A DNA stretch of 64,000 nucleotides, from contig WPIO01000028.1 in assembly GCA_009760855.2 (NCBI GenBank), positions 4,643,501 to 4,707,500 on the forward strand. Direction: 5' to 3'. The notes beneath the pieces are model-generated. The model had not been told where the DNA came from and did not search any database. It saw only the letters and a program-made list of their open reading frames with translations. A program made the position numbers and the translations under genes. This document shows positions 32,871-44,601 of this stretch, piece after piece (the first letter of the stretch is position 1; each line of letters starts with the position of its first letter). The stretch comes from Cristatella mucedo. Its lineage: Eukaryota; Bryozoa; Phylactolaemata; Cristatellidae.

Positions 32871-33639
32871 TGATGTTTGTTATGCATGACAGCAGCAGAT
32901 CAATGCAACGTAGGAGCAGGGCAGTGGGAATAGGGATAATATGTGGAATAAAATATATAATATGTGGATTATAATATAATATTTAATATGTGGAAAGCTT
33001 GGCAGAAACACACGAAGTTGAGGTCTGCATGTCAGGCAGCCTGCACACTGGTCGATCCGGGTTCAGTAGCTTTCCATTCTCAGCTCGGCTGGCCATGCTC
33101 GAAGCCACCACGGCCAGATCCGTCATCATCATTTATCCTCGGGTAATTCAGACGGTGGTGGCATATTATTTGCGGTTCTTGAATCACAATGGCTAGGAAC
33201 CGGTTACCTAATAATCCCAGGTTAAGCGGGATACAGGCCCTAAGTGTAATTGGCAGTCTTTTGTGATCTATGCTTTTAGCCCAGGAGGAAGTTTCGCTCT
33301 AAGCTTTGCACCGGTCGGTAGTTCAGTCTTTCTGTGGGCGTAGTACAAGAGATATTATATCATAGCTGATCCTAGATGCCTCTAGTCCTCCGTTGCTGTC
33401 GAATAGATTTCTCCAAGCTATGGATATGGACTTGTTACATTGAGCTATGGGTGCTCTTCGTTGCTACTGTCAGCACACCTATGCAAAATTATTGCATCTG
33501 TGCTATACCAGACACGGAACATAACAAACATGCATGAGTTATATATTTAAACTATGTTTAGCAGGATATCTCAAGTAGCCTGTGGCACTTTTCATGGAGC
33601 TGACATCTTATATCCCCATGCTATTTCCTTACGTTGTAG
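32871..33639. other. Intron sequence; holds one copy of repeat X
   Basis: This is the 3' part of calcineurin B intron 5. TA-rich ATATGTGGA repeats lie near 32936-32995. At 33376-33500 is a copy of repeat X (TCCTCCGTTGCTGTCGAATA core). No coding motif was seen. Confidence 0.5.
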
Positions 33640-33687
33640 GTCGTTGGCAGCTTGGATGTCCACAAGAAAATGGTTGTGGATGTGTAA
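33640..33687 (+). CDS. PPP3R1: Calcineurin subunit B, exon 6 (C-terminus and stop)
   Basis: This 48-bp exon follows TTACGTTGTAG and encodes VVGSLDVHKKMVVDV then TAA. HKKMVVDV is the family's nearly invariant C-terminal end. Phase 0 fits exon 5. With 1 Met, 13 and 1/3 codons from exon 2 and the rest from exons 3-6, the spliced product is exactly 170 residues, the standard calcineurin B length. That supports all joins, including the inferred exon 1. Confidence 0.96.
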   Translation, partial: VVGSLDVHKKMVVDV

Positions 33688-34098
33688 TTTGGCGTTAGTA
33701 AACGAGTGCCATATGGCTCGCTGGACAAGCTTCATCTAGCTGGTGCTATAATGATGCAGCAACTCTCTTCGTTTGATTCTTACTCGTTTACGGAGGCCTA
33801 CGAAATGTGCTGCCGCAGCCCCTGCACTTGCGTTTGCTTTGATGCACTTATCTTCTCGCCACTACTCATCTCAGCATGTGCCGTCAGACCATTCGTTTGA
33901 CTGTGCCCATACGTGCCAGCCGAGCGATTTCTGCTTAGTCTGTGGATTACCAAATGGCCGACTTGCCGCTTCAGCTGCTGCTATTGATGCACAATATATA
34001 ACTTTATTTTTCTCTTGTAAATTATTGTGTATCTGCATTATCTGGCTGCAAATATTCCTTAGCCGATCCTTGCCCATGCTCTCTCTGGCCTTTACTGA
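33688..34098. other. Likely 3' UTR and downstream flank of calcineurin B
   Basis: No AATAAA occurs in this interval; the first lies at about 34227 inside the LINE that follows. The variant AATATA near 33992 is followed by a T-rich stretch. The 3' end is not determined. Confidence 0.4.
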
Positions 34099-34604
34099 TG
34101 GATGCCGGTTGAGCAACAGATACAGAGCAAAGTTCTTACGCTGACCCACAAGGCCCGCCACGGCTTGGCTCCTTCGTACCTAGCTGAACTGCTGCATCAG
34201 TTTCAGCCTGTTCGCACCCTTCGGTCCTGTGTGGACAATAAATTAGCTGTTCCATTCCTCTGCTTAAAGACCGTTGGCAACAGAAGCTTTAGCTCTGCAG
34301 GTCCTAGACTGTGGAACTCGCATCCACAATTTTTATGAAACGACAACTACTATCCTGCTGCCGACTATGGCTCATCCTTTTCAGCGGTCCTGAGCTGCTA
34401 CTTCCATGCTACTCCTCACAACCTCAACTGCTCTCCTGACTCTGCTATGCTTCCCACTTTCTCTTTGTTGCTTGAGACGAAGTCTGTTGGGTACCGAAAG
34501 CCGCTTAGGCTGTGAGTGTGCTATACAAAACTCTCCTGCGTAACACTCACATAGTCTTTATGACTTTGTGGAGTTACAGACGGAGATACATTACATTACA
34601 TTAC
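34099..34604 (+). mobile_element. L2-B LINE 3' end (ORF C-terminus plus UTR)
   Basis: The frame PVEQQIQSKVLTLTHKARHG, then LAPSYLAELLHQFQPVRTL and GNRSFSSAGPRLWNSHPQF, is the conserved C-terminus of L2/CR1 LINE polyproteins. The 3' UTR follows directly (ACGACAACTACTATCCTG...) and ends in GGAGATACATTACATTACAT. This copy proves that the repeated UTR unit elsewhere belongs to a LINE. Confidence 0.92.
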
Positions 34605-35328
34605 TGGTCGCTTCTCTTTAGGTACTACATGGCTTACTCTTGAGCTTGGCCAGTGATGTGGTGTGTCAAGCCTCATTACTCTCACTGAGAGCCTGTGGGA
34701 CTGAAAAGTGTACTCACCGCTATCTTAACTGGGTTCCAAAGCATTGTCTGAGTAAAGTAAAAAAAAAATATCAGCTTGGCTCTTTTGGGTCGGGCAGAGA
34801 AGTTTTTAAAGGGAATCACCAACTGGCAACCACAGCTCATTTAAATAATGGTCGTGACAAGCGACTAGAATGTGGGTGGCTCTCTTCGCTGAGTTATAAT
34901 ATTGCACCTGATGTTGACTCGTGCAATCGAAAATCAAGACCGATAGTACCGGCCAAAGGTATTCAGCTGTGAGGGAGTGCCAAGAAAGTTTCGCCTCGAG
35001 CAGAGAGAGAACGGTCCGGTAAACTAGTTGCTTGATCGATTGAGGCGTCTCGACTACTGCTTGACTCGACACTTGGCTTTCAACCTTGGCTTTATTTAAG
35101 AAAAACTTACGGAAGGATCAACAATCAGCTCTTACAAATGTTGCATCTCTGTGCGATCTCAGTGGTTTTGCATTTTATATGCCTTAGCTGCAAAAATTGT
35201 GAGTACTTTTTAAATGATGTTATAGGGGATCGGCGATATGTCAAGCAAATTGATGAGCTCAGTGGGGGTCAGTCCGACTGGCCTCCGCCTACCTATATTA
35301 ATATGATGTTAGTTTAGAGTCTAAACTG
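34605..35328. other. No gene recognised
   Basis: The ORFs at 34640-34972 (+) and 34806-35072 (-) overlap and lack family motifs. No repeat could be named. Confidence 0.5.
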
Positions 35329-35504
35329 ATGTGATTCTCAACCTTCCTAATGCTGCGACCCTTTAATACAGCGACCCCTAACCATAAAATTATTGCGTGC
35401 AAAATGTGGAAATGCGTGTTTATCGATGGTCTTAGGTGACTCCAGTGAAAGGATCATTCGATCCCCCCCCAAAAGGGTTGCGACCCACAGATTGAGAACC
35501 ACTG
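35329..35504 (-). mobile_element. SPIN-like hAT miniature element (MITE)
   Basis: On the minus strand the 176-bp unit starts CAGTGGTTCTCAATCTGTGG and continues GTCGCAACCCTTTTGGGGG. It ends AAAGGGTCGCAGCATTAGG and AAGGTTGAGAATCACAT. The inverted termini (CAGTGGTTCTCAA.C / its decayed partner) and the internal GGTCGC and CACGCAATAATTTTATGG blocks match what I recall of the SPIN group of hAT transposons. A GTTTAGAC octamer follows the right end, and GTTTAGAG lies 9 bp before the left end, a displaced 7/8 target-site match. It has no coding capacity, so a full-length hAT would have to mobilise it. Confidence 0.85.
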
Positions 35505-35944
35505 GTTTAGACAGTCATGTGTCAATCGAATTTTTACTTGCTGGAAGCTTAGGAGTTATCCCAGATAATTGTCGACACAAAGAATGTCTCCCAATGTCTC
35601 CAATTTAGAGGCAATGCTTGGCCTTTAATTGCAATAGCTGGTCTCGGCGTTTGCTTGGCACTTCACCCTGGCTGATTATCGTACGTCCGCCCTGGCTGTC
35701 CCGTCAGTCCTCACCTAATTCGTCCACCATCATTCTCCTCATGTCTTACGCCACGGTTCTTAGAGAGCCCTATTAAGCTCTTTTCTATTCCGACTCCACA
35801 TCGCAACCGCTCTGTCTAATACCGACAAGACTCTATTTCAAACCATCTTCCTCATTTATTCTCCAAATGCTCTCCAACCGCAAGCAATTGGTCTCATAGG
35901 CTACATCCCAACATTCAGAAGGGGTCTGTGGTCCACTCGCAAAT
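35505..35944. other. No gene recognised
   Basis: No motif-bearing ORF or nameable repeat is visible. Confidence 0.45.
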
Positions 35945-36090
35945 CATCGGATACAAAATTTAGCTGATTGAACAGCATCATTTGTTTAGTGGCAGAAGAG
36001 CCTTAATGGCCTAACAGCCTGAACTATTTTTCTCGCTCGTCACACAGCAGGTCTTGATTCCTCGAGGTCTATGCCTTCGAGCGTTCCTGC
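35945..36090 (-). mobile_element. SINE-2 remnant
   Basis: The + strand AAATTTAGCTGATTGAACAG and TGGCAGAAGAGCCTTAATGG match the inverted 3' half of SINE-2. The tRNA-like head toward 36090 is degraded (TTGATTCCTCGAGGTCTATG). Confidence 0.65.
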
Positions 36091-36574
36091 TACATAAATT
36101 CGCTAAGGCATATTTTCTTGAGGGCTATCGCCCATGTCTTACGCCATGTCTTACCAATGTCTTACCATGTCTTACGCCAAGCGCTCCAGTCGGTACAGTT
36201 TATTAAGCATAAAACGTGTCAATCCCTCATTTGTAATGCTCACGACAAAAGCTGTCTGATAAAAAGCCTGAGCCGTGCCCAAGAGACTCGCTACGCCCAA
36301 ATTAAATCATAGTGAGTTGGAATAAGCGAATATTAATTACCTGTCGAGTTTAGAATAAGTGAGTTTCTGACTAACTGCCTTGGCCAAACCAAACAGCAAG
36401 TGTGCAAGCGTTCTCGTGAAACCGTGGCCCATGAATATCAAAAAATGATAGTTCGATTCAGATTTGAGAGCAAATCCCTGAATAGGGTCAGCACTGCTTT
36501 GCGTCTTTTACCACTTTCATGAAAATGCTGGCTTCTACAGAGACTCTTTGCTAATTCTATCGAATCTCTCTGCA

Positions 36575-36820
36575 GCCGACCATTGATCGATAAGTCCTTG
36601 AGCACCCACTACCTCGCCGGGAGCCCATACTACCAAAGGTGGCATTGCACTGTCCTGGACTAGGTCCTACCTCGGTGGGCTATTTCACTACGTAGACGTC
36701 AGCATTAATCCTGCGAGCCTTTAAAGCACGGTGGGGGGCACTCCAGGGACGTATTCTAGCGCCTCTTTCTTCGCCATTTATTAACTCCTTGCCGATGTAA
36801 TCACTCACAGCACGGTCTCC
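36575..36820 (+). mobile_element. LINE reverse transcriptase relic
   Basis: Across frame breaks the + strand encodes pieces such as TIDRSVLEH, ALHWTRSYLGGL, GGTPGTYSSASFFAIY. They align in order with the D-H...LEHRL, W-RSYL and GVPQGS-L-PLLF-Y blocks of L2-type reverse transcriptases. It is old and has several frameshifts. Confidence 0.6.
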
Positions 36821-36854
36821 CGGGCTGTGAACAACGGGTTTTTGTCGCTGCTTT

Positions 36855-37262
36855 ATAGCCATCAAATCAGCGGACGTGGTGATGTCAGTCGGTAGTGGGT
36901 TCCGAGCCTGGAAGCAAATGCACCTTTCCCAGTGGCTTTGAGGGTGGTTAGGCGCACAGCCAAATGACCGGAGTCAGCTATTAGATGCTGCAATCAGAAG
37001 CGGGAAGTATTTCAAAATGAAACGCTAAAAAATAAGGCTATTTACCCTTAAAATAGCACGAAGGACGAGGAATGTGGCACTATCAAGAAACTGTAGATAT
37101 TGTCGGTAGTCATTTCGACGTCCATACCCATGAATGCGTTAGTACTGGCATATAGCTCCAGGAGTTGGATAGGTCGCAGGCTGGTATTCTTTATCGGACA
37201 CCGGATCGTAGCCAAAAAATTTGTATTTCAGCATGTAATGGCTAAATGACCTAGCTAGCAGG
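36855..37262 (-). mobile_element. Diverged LINE relic, ORF C-terminal part
   Basis: The + strand GTGGTGATGTCAGTCGGTAG...GGGTTCCGAGCCTGGAAGCA and TATTTCAAAATGAAACGCTA follow the inverted L2-A ORF end in decayed form. The assignment rests on order and partial word matches. Confidence 0.45.
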
Positions 37263-39059
37263 AAATATTTCCACCTCTGTTATTAACCACTTCCTGCCTG
37301 TCCGTTGGCATGGTTGCCTCCACCTAGAGCAGAACAGAGGAGCGGTTTCACGAAAGCAGTGAAGAAGAGCACCAAACGAGTTGTGTGAGCAGTCGACGAT
37401 CGTACCATCGATGGTTCTTGATTATATGCATGGTTTTCGATGGGTTTAGATATAGACCGATTGGCCTTGGCAGTACAGCTAGAGGAGGTTACCAGTAGTT
37501 TGGACAACTTTGAGGAAATCCCTCACTGCCCGCGCGGCGGCGTGCTTTGTTTTGCTGTCCTGCTGTCGAACTAAATCCAATCCTCTAATGGCCATTCTAA
37601 TATGAAGAACAAAATGTTATGAAGTTCTAAACAGCATACGCTGCTGATGCAACCTGTAGTGTAGTTAATGCAGTGTAGTTAATTTGCTCAGATTAAGCCT
37701 CGACGCCAGTAAGAGCTTTTTGAACACACTTTTCTCAAGAGTACATCTGTTCTATAGCAAATGCTTTAATGACCCTGCCGTCCTGTTGGTTTTCCATCAT
37801 TGGAAGACCGTGCTGCTTTTTGTTTCCTTCTTTCTCTGCAAGTTGAAATTGCTCCTTAATGTTGCAGTCTATTCGCGTCTCAGAAATTGTGTGATCCTTT
37901 GCAATGTACCAGATACTCGCTTGCACCTAGCCAAATAGTTGCTTTGCCCGTAGTTAACGATTGGCAGAAACTCTACTTTCACGAAAGTGAGGGGAAGACT
38001 GCGTCACCAACGCTGTCGCCCTGCCACTTATTGCAGAGCAGATGTAGCAGATTTCAAATTCAAAACTAATTTGACTTCCGACGAATTACCGTAATCTCAG
38101 TTTAAATGCAATTTCCCACACTAGGACCATTGTTTTAGCAAGATTTTCTTCTAATATACTTGTATGTAGATAAAACTATTTTGCGTAACGTGTGTTGATA
38201 GATCGATCGGCTCGATGCGGTGCGCCCATGCCAATTCTGGCAGAAGCACTCTTCGCCAGAGAATGTTTCAGTTTTCTGGAACTCGCTTAAACTTTTGGCG
38301 GTACCTGTATGTACTGAAATGAACATCGTCTGGGTGCTCTGGAACTAAAAAACCTTGCACGAAACACTGTGCAGGTAGAGGGTGCTAGCCCTCACAGCTA
38401 TGTGACAGAATACCGGCGGAGCTTGTGCCCCAAAGTACGGCTGAGGAATCATGGAAACAGCGCCCATGCACACTCGGATGACTACGCTAGCCCTGCCCGA
38501 CAGCAATCAATAATGCCCTATAGCAGAAGCAAGTGAATGTGCTCAATGTCTGGCTTGCTCAACGGTCACTGAGCTAACGCCACATCTTTCGAGTTAGGGG
38601 ACTAGCTAATGACTGACTGTAGAATAAGAAAATAATCTTGGCAGCGATAATCGAGGTCAGATGAATGCCGGCATTTGTTCCACACGCACACTCGTGCATA
38701 TAAACTGTATATAGCTACACTTAGATACATATTATTATTAATATATGCACATAAATATGTACATGTAATTTGATTAGTGGTTACATGAAGCGTGGCCTCA
38801 CGAACAAGTAGTGCATGGACCAGCTTAGACTGTTGGCGGTAATCATTAGGCTCCTAACGCTCAGTGCTTGGAGATGGCGCTCAAAGTTGTTGAGCTTTTA
38901 CTTCACCTCAATCCGGTGGCTCACGGAGCCGAGGCCCATCACGACAACTCATGATATGCTTTTGCTTTCGCTAATATAAATTAGCCGCTCAAGCAAATTG
39001 CTCAAATAGGTTAATTGAACAATCAGCACAGCGAAAAGCTATTAATAATATGATAATAT
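37263..39059. other. No gene recognised
   Basis: No exon, RNA gene or named repeat can be supported. ORFs at 37684-37938 and 38135-38326 lack motifs. Confidence 0.5.
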
Positions 39060-39192
39060 TGTTCATTTGTACAGCGCCACACGGGAACTTAATCTCTATT
39101 CGGGTGCTTCAAATATGCCACAGGGCTCGAGCCCATGACCGCGGCAAACCTTAGTCGGGGCGAGCACCTTAACCACTGGGCCAAACCAGCTC
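39060..39192 (-). mobile_element. SINE-1, tRNA-derived SINE
   Basis: On the minus strand it starts GAGCTGGTTTGGCCCAGTGG, containing a textbook A box (TGGCCCAGTGG), and has the B box GGGCTCGAGCCC. The tail reads GCACCCGAATAGAGATTAAG...GGCGCTGTACAAATGAAC. This is the cleanest SINE-1 head in the window. Confidence 0.9.
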
Positions 39193-39944
39193 TTAGCAAG
39201 AAGGAAGCGGAAAATAAGAGAAAGTTCAGTTCGAAAGAAAGTTTTAAGTACAAGTCAAGTTCGTTGTGCTAGAAATAGCCTTTAACAAGTCTAGCCAAAC
39301 GCACGGTATGAGATGAGCTCTCGGTCTCTAGTATGCTTAGTCAGTATGACTACTCACCTAAGGAAACCAGGAGAACTTATTAACGCATTCAATAGTGGAC
39401 TACATAAAGCGGCAGTCATTATTCGCTTAGGTACGAAAATACCTGAGTGATTCCCGTACAAGGCACTCTCGGTACACCCAACAATTGGTGATGAATGGCA
39501 TCATGAATGGAAAGCCGGCAGCTGACTCAATAAAAGAAAAACTTCGTATGGTTAAAACACGCATTTTAACACAAGTGTACGCCTTTGAACACGTGTGCAC
39601 AGCACATCAAGAATTTGAAATAGCAAATTGCCAACGGAAATAATAGTACTAAAAAATGCGTAAGGCACTCAGACCTTAACTAATTAGAGCAAGAAAGTCC
39701 GTCACTACGCAAGATGGTGCACTGGCGGCACGTGGCAAGATGGTATACTTCCTTCAAGCGGCAAGATGGCGCAGCGTTGTCTTCCGTAACGGAACTACTA
39801 TGACTCAGCGAAGCGAGTCCATGGGCAGCGCTCGTAGAACTGAATCTTTTTGTAGGCACATTCTGGGAAGAAACATAAAGTGATTGGTGAAAGCATTTAC
39901 AAGCGCGTGAATAAAAATTCATATAGACGGACCAACTGCTTTAA
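39193..39944. other. No gene recognised
   Basis: Three spaced GCAAGATGG words lie at about 39708-39770. Otherwise there is nothing assignable. Confidence 0.45.
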
Positions 39945-40023
39945 ATAGATGTAAATCTTTAGACCAGCTAATTTAAAAGCCTCGTTTATATAGAGGCAGA
40001 AGAGCCTTTATGTCTCTCCATAA
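39945..40023 (-). mobile_element. SINE-2 3' half
   Basis: The + strand AGACCAGCTAATTTAAAAGC and GAGGCAGAAGAGCCTTTATG match the inverted SINE-2 end. It is cut off by the LINE that follows. Confidence 0.65.
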
Positions 40024-40456
40024 AAAAACTGAACTGCTGCACCACTTTCAGCCTCTTCGTGCCCTCAGGTTCTGTATAGATAATAAATTAGCCGTTCCAT
40101 TCCTCCGCTTAAAGATCATTGGCGACAGAAGCTTTAGCTCTGCGGGTCCTAGGCTGTGGAACTCGCTTCCATAGTTCTTACGCAACGACAACTACTATCC
40201 TGCTGCCGACTATGGCTCATCCTTTCAAGCGGTTCTGAGCTGCTACTTCCATGCTACTCACTACCTCAACTGCTCTCCTGACTCTGCTATGCTTCCCACT
40301 TTCTCTTTGTTGCGTGAGATGAAGTCTGTGGGCTACCGATTGCGTACCGAAAGCCGCTTAGGCTGTGAGTGCGTTATGCAAAACTCTCCTGCGTAATACC
40401 CACATAGTCTTTGTGGCTTTTTGGAGTTACGGATGGTGATGCATACATACATACAT
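40024..40456 (+). mobile_element. L2-B LINE 3' end
   Basis: It starts in the ORF C-terminus (TELLHHFQPLRALRFCIDNK-like, then GDRSFSSAGPRLWNSLP), continues with the L2-B UTR and ends in ATACATACATACAT, a slightly different tail from the ATTAC of the other copies. Confidence 0.9.
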
Positions 40457-40599
40457 CCACTTGAAGCAGGCAATCGGGAATTGGCTGCAGCAGTACTCGA
40501 ACCTGCTACCTAGGCCCTGAATTTCAAGCACCTTTCAAGTGGGCTAAAACTCAGGGCTGTGCGATTAGCAGGCGGGTTTTAGCTGCTTGTCATTACCAA

Positions 40600-41420
40600 G
40601 TCAGTGGGTTGTCGTGATCTTAGTCGGTAGTTAGTTAGTTTCGGGCTTTGAGGCAAAAGTAACTGAAGGCATGGGTGGTCTCCAAAGGATTAGAGGTTAT
40701 AGGAATGCCTAAGGGATTTCGAGTCGGCTGAGCAGGTGCTACGATAGAAAGCCAGAGGAGTCAGAGTTTCAGATAAGTTGGCGGGAGCAGGAGCATGAAG
40801 AGAACTAACAGTTAGTGACAGCACCTGTTAATCGGCACTGAGCCTGATAGGGAGCCATTACAACAGGTCGATGGGAAGTTATGCAGTGATGTGACAGTTG
40901 ACACGGCCATGACAGCCGTGCATCGCTATCGAGTTTCGCACAAACTGTAAGCGTCTAATTGCACAGGCAGGAGTGCCTGCAAGTTGTGAACTACAGGAGT
41001 CTAGAAGGATGTCGGAACTTCAGGAACCAGCGTGACTTTTGTACTCGTATCTAAGCAAGACCGAATTACTTAGTTGCGAAGTTAGGTAGGTGAGCTCAGG
41101 TAAATTTAACTGCGACGCTAATGTAGTCATTTAGCGACGGTCGTTTTTGAATATGCCAGCCATATTCCTCGCCGAGGCTTCCGGAGGTATGATGGCCGAG
41201 TTCATTTTGACTGTTAGGTTCTCCAGTTTTTGAGTGACACTAGGTTCGCTCATCCAATTTGAGAACATTTTTTACCATGCAAGTGCGAATATCAGCAATC
41301 TGCTAAGCGCTATGGTCAAGAAATTCTGGGGTACAGCTGTATGACCCGTGCAAATTAACGATCAGCTAGATTGTGCTAAAAGGTATTTGCGGCTTGCTCG
41401 TGCTTTGGGCTGATTTTTAG
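40600..41420 (-). mobile_element. Old LINE relic
   Basis: The + strand shows, in order, decayed inverted L2 words: GTGATCTTAGTCGGTAG, CTCCAAAGGATTAGAGGTTA, CAGATAAGTTGGCGGGAGC, CTAACAGTTAGTGACAGCAC, TTTCGCACAAACTGTAAGCG and GGAGTCTAGAAGGATGTCG. This matches the layout of the copy at 31430-32150 at much lower identity. Confidence 0.7.
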
Positions 41421-42080
41421 CCCTTCGGTTCGACCTAATGGCCGTCTGTGTCTGCTTGTAACAGTCTCGAAAAAATAGCCCTTTGATTTGGGCGACTGAA
41501 CTTCGATGTCTGCTTACGGTTGGGCCCTTTTTTTGCATTTATGGCTGGGTCCTTTGATGAGGGTGAATTATAGAAATGGTCGACGATCTAGGGATGTGGG
41601 GAAGATAACCCACTGCTTTGAGTGCGGCACTTATGTGTGCTGGCCGCCGGGTGCTGTTTGACGGAAATGTGTAGTCGTGGACTTGTGTGCGCGTAAATTT
41701 TTCCGGGGCGTTTAAGTAAGGCGACTCACAACGCAAAGAACTGCAAAGTAAAGCGTCCATGGAAGCCGTGCAATAGAATAACCCGTGAGACGCAAATACC
41801 GTCTCCGGTCAGTGCGACTGCTCAATTACGGCATTCTTAGAATACTTTCTAAGGCGTTGTATATGCATTGCTGCTTTAAAGCTCTGGCATTCAAAATTAG
41901 TCATATTATTATATAGTGCTTGAGATCAATGGCAACACCCGAGATTAAGAATCACTGGGGGGGTCCGATGTGTCATAATCTATCGCTTAGATAGAATATT
42001 AGGACATCAGAAGCGATTGTTATAATAACAATAAAATTCTTATCTTGATAAAGCAACCAATAGTATTACACGCAGGGTAT
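41421..42080. other. No gene recognised
   Basis: A possible hAT end lies at 41932-41957 (GAGATTAAGAATCACTGGGG); no partner end was found. Nothing else can be named. Confidence 0.4.
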
Positions 42081-42350
42081 CGTGCTTACACAAGGAAGTG
42101 TGCTTATACGTGCTGACACTGTGCATGCTGCCACTAACCATATTTGTATGCTGACACTGTGCATGTCACCCCTAAACATTCTGTGCAAGTTGCCATTGAG
42201 CATGCTACCACTAGCCATTCGACCGTGCTTCCTATGCAGCATACGTAAAGTGCCTAGAAAGAGATTAAATTCTCTGAGGTTGCTGCATAACTGTATTGTT
42301 GTTATTATCGTCATTATTATTATTAGTAGTAGTAGTAGTTGTTGTAGTAT
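42081..42350 (+). mobile_element. L2-A LINE 3' UTR and tail
   Basis: It starts in the 3' UTR (TGTGCTTATACGTGCTGACA) and runs to AAAGTGCCTAGAAAGAGATT, the hairpin and mixed (ATT)/(AGT)n to 42347. The tail changes from ATT to AGT units. Confidence 0.9.
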
Positions 42351-42714
42351 AAGCATCTAGAAGTACCCATCATGCTTAGACCAGCGTGCCAGTGAATATG
42401 AGTTGACGCTCAGGCCCGAAGGTAGGTAGAACCTCTAGCAAGTAGCAGGTGTTGAATCATGCACAGGTAAGCACAACAAGCGCTCGATCAAACAAGACAC
42501 AGTCACCTGGCTGGGCGAAGAGAAAGCTGAACGGAGCAGATGCACCTTCAGCTGAGACTTGGGCGATGGCGGAGACGTCTTTGCTGTTAGTCGTTGTTAG
42601 TCTCACGGCGGAGGTAATGCGCTCATGCAACGAGAAGTCGTTTTAGTGAAGCGTGCCCAGACTGCGGGTAGACGCCACCGTAGTGATGCTGGATCAACTA
42701 ATCTTGAGGCTGGG

Positions 42715-42960
42715 GTCTTGCAACTTGAGGGTGACACTAATTTTGCCCGGTGCTAGCAAGTTGCTCGCATTATCTTTAAGCTGCAGGTATTTAGCGGCCA
42801 TTCAAGGGTGAATGTCGTCGATTGAGGCTGCATGAAACATAAGAGCCCGACGATAATCAGGGAGGGAGGTAAGGATCGAAGGAACCGGTAGAGCCGAGTG
42901 TCATTGAGAGTTATGAAATCCGAAATCGCTTTTTGTGATAATAACGGCCACGTGAAAAAG
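42715..42960 (-). mobile_element. Possible old LINE relic
   Basis: The + strand words GCAACTTGAGGGTGACACTA, TTAGCGGCCATTCAAGGGTG and AATGTCGTCGATTGAGGCTG resemble the inverted segment around 32090-32240 of the best LINE copy. The evidence is weak. Confidence 0.4.
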
Positions 42961-44100
42961 GATACATGGTGCACAGAACTCGATGTGGACACTGGATGGA
43001 CAGAAAACAAGAGATTCAACCGATTGTTCAGCAGGAAAACCGAGATAGACTTAAAATATTGTTAAAAGACGTTCGAGCGACAACGGCTACTTTGCCACCA
43101 TTTTTAAGCGATCTCGGACTAGTAGGAAAAAAGAAGGAACGGGAAACCACGGCGAAATCCGAGCAGTTCATTGACTTCAGACAGCTTCCAGGAGCGAGCA
43201 GCGAACACTTTGAGAGCACCGTCAAGTACCAGGCTGCTAACGCTAATGGCTCGTTGCACAAAGAGCATTCCAGATGCGCAAGTAAACAGGCTTCACCGGG
43301 TTTTGCGTCTGCTTTGCAACTAACAGCTTACGGAAACCACCGACCATCTTAGTGGAAAAAACCTAAATGGAAAATGTACAGAAGTTTACCTATAGACAAG
43401 TTCTGGTCCGTGCAATTGAATTAATAATGTTAATCATAGCTGTATTGCGCCCTATGAGTATTCAATCTGTGCCTGGACACTTCTGATGCAATGGAAAGTA
43501 CCCTGAAGAGGGCTTTTCATCCATAGAAGTAAATAGGAGACCGGCTTGACGTTCCGGATATCCGCTTGAGCGAGTCAGAAAGGTAAGTGACATTGGCCTG
43601 ATAGTACGCTTGTTTTCCCCTGCATGCGAAGCTGTATTTCTTCTAGAGTGCTTGCGCACTTCTGTTGTTACAAGCTCTCTCTCTTCCAAAGGCAACCAAG
43701 ACATTTCAGGTACATCCGAGAGCGGGAAAATAGCCCGCTACCAGTTTTTCGTGCATTTTTTTTACACGATTGACGCTTCGAAGAAAGCATCTTCTACCAC
43801 TCGGTGCGCTACTGACAGCACTTGTCAATTTACGTAAAAGCGGAAATCTACCCAGATATGGCATTTAAGCAGTGGGTTACAGTTCAGCCTTAAGTATTTG
43901 CTTGCAAAGCGCACCTCTTGCAGCACGCACGCTCGTCCATTTTCGTAAATGTAGCCACGAAAATCTTCGATGCCGATTTACGCACTTGGTGGCTACGGAG
44001 ATGGACGGCCACGAATCCTAAGCGCGAAAGCAGAATTGGGAATCTCAGCACTAAAAGCAGGCGCACTCTGTTGATTTCAATGCATTAATCTGCATGACAA
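42961..44100. other. No gene recognised
   Basis: The 128-codon + ORF at 42966-43352 has an overlapping minus ORF and no family motif. I could not support it as a gene. Confidence 0.4.
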
Positions 44101-44601
44101 GTGGAAAAGCGCTCTGCTCGAGGGTCAGCTTTAAACTGGGGTTACGACCTTGACCTTCAACGGGCTTGCGAAGATTATCCCTCGAGCCAGCGCCGCGCCG
44201 CCAGGCTTGGTTATTCTGGCTTAACGCTGAGGATCGACGTTTCGCTTGCCAGCCGTTCGAGTCCTGTCGATTTGGACGAGGCGGCGTCGGCCGTCCATAG
44301 GTCTCATCAAGGCCTCTTGGCGTCTCACCTCGTCTTTAGCCGCCTCCAAGGCTTCCTCAAAAGCACGCCGTCTTGCCCAGCGGCCAAGGCTCGACGCCTC
44401 GACGCGGACGCCTCGCTCCTCTCGCGCGGCTGGGCTGGCTGTGCCGCAGCCGCCGCGCGGCGGCGGCGGCAGCGGCGCTCCCGGTCACTTGGGTGGCCGC
44501 TCCGCAGTAGGCCGCGACCAAACATCCGCGGAATTCTGCCGAACCCGACGAAACTCCAAAGCGAAGAGCAATTCATTAGGCGGCGAAGACCAATTCACTA
44601 G
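44101..44601. other. GC-rich tract with long overlapping ORFs, function unknown
   Basis: The + strand is open for 166 codons and the minus strand for 83, around a (CGG)n-like CCGCGCGGCGGCGGCGG core at 44452-44470. On the minus strand, AAGACGAG/GTGAGA near 44325 would be a good splice donor. Composition alone can explain the open frames. It may be a promoter or first exon. Confidence 0.3.

Noticed and set aside
39060-39192. A tRNA gene at the A/B boxes
   Set aside because: The A and B boxes are present, but no cloverleaf acceptor or anticodon stem forms. The head continues into the hairpin tail found in all SINE-1 copies.
42966-43352. 128-codon + strand ORF as a host gene
   Set aside because: It has no family motif, a competing minus-strand ORF across the same bases, and no convincing splice context.
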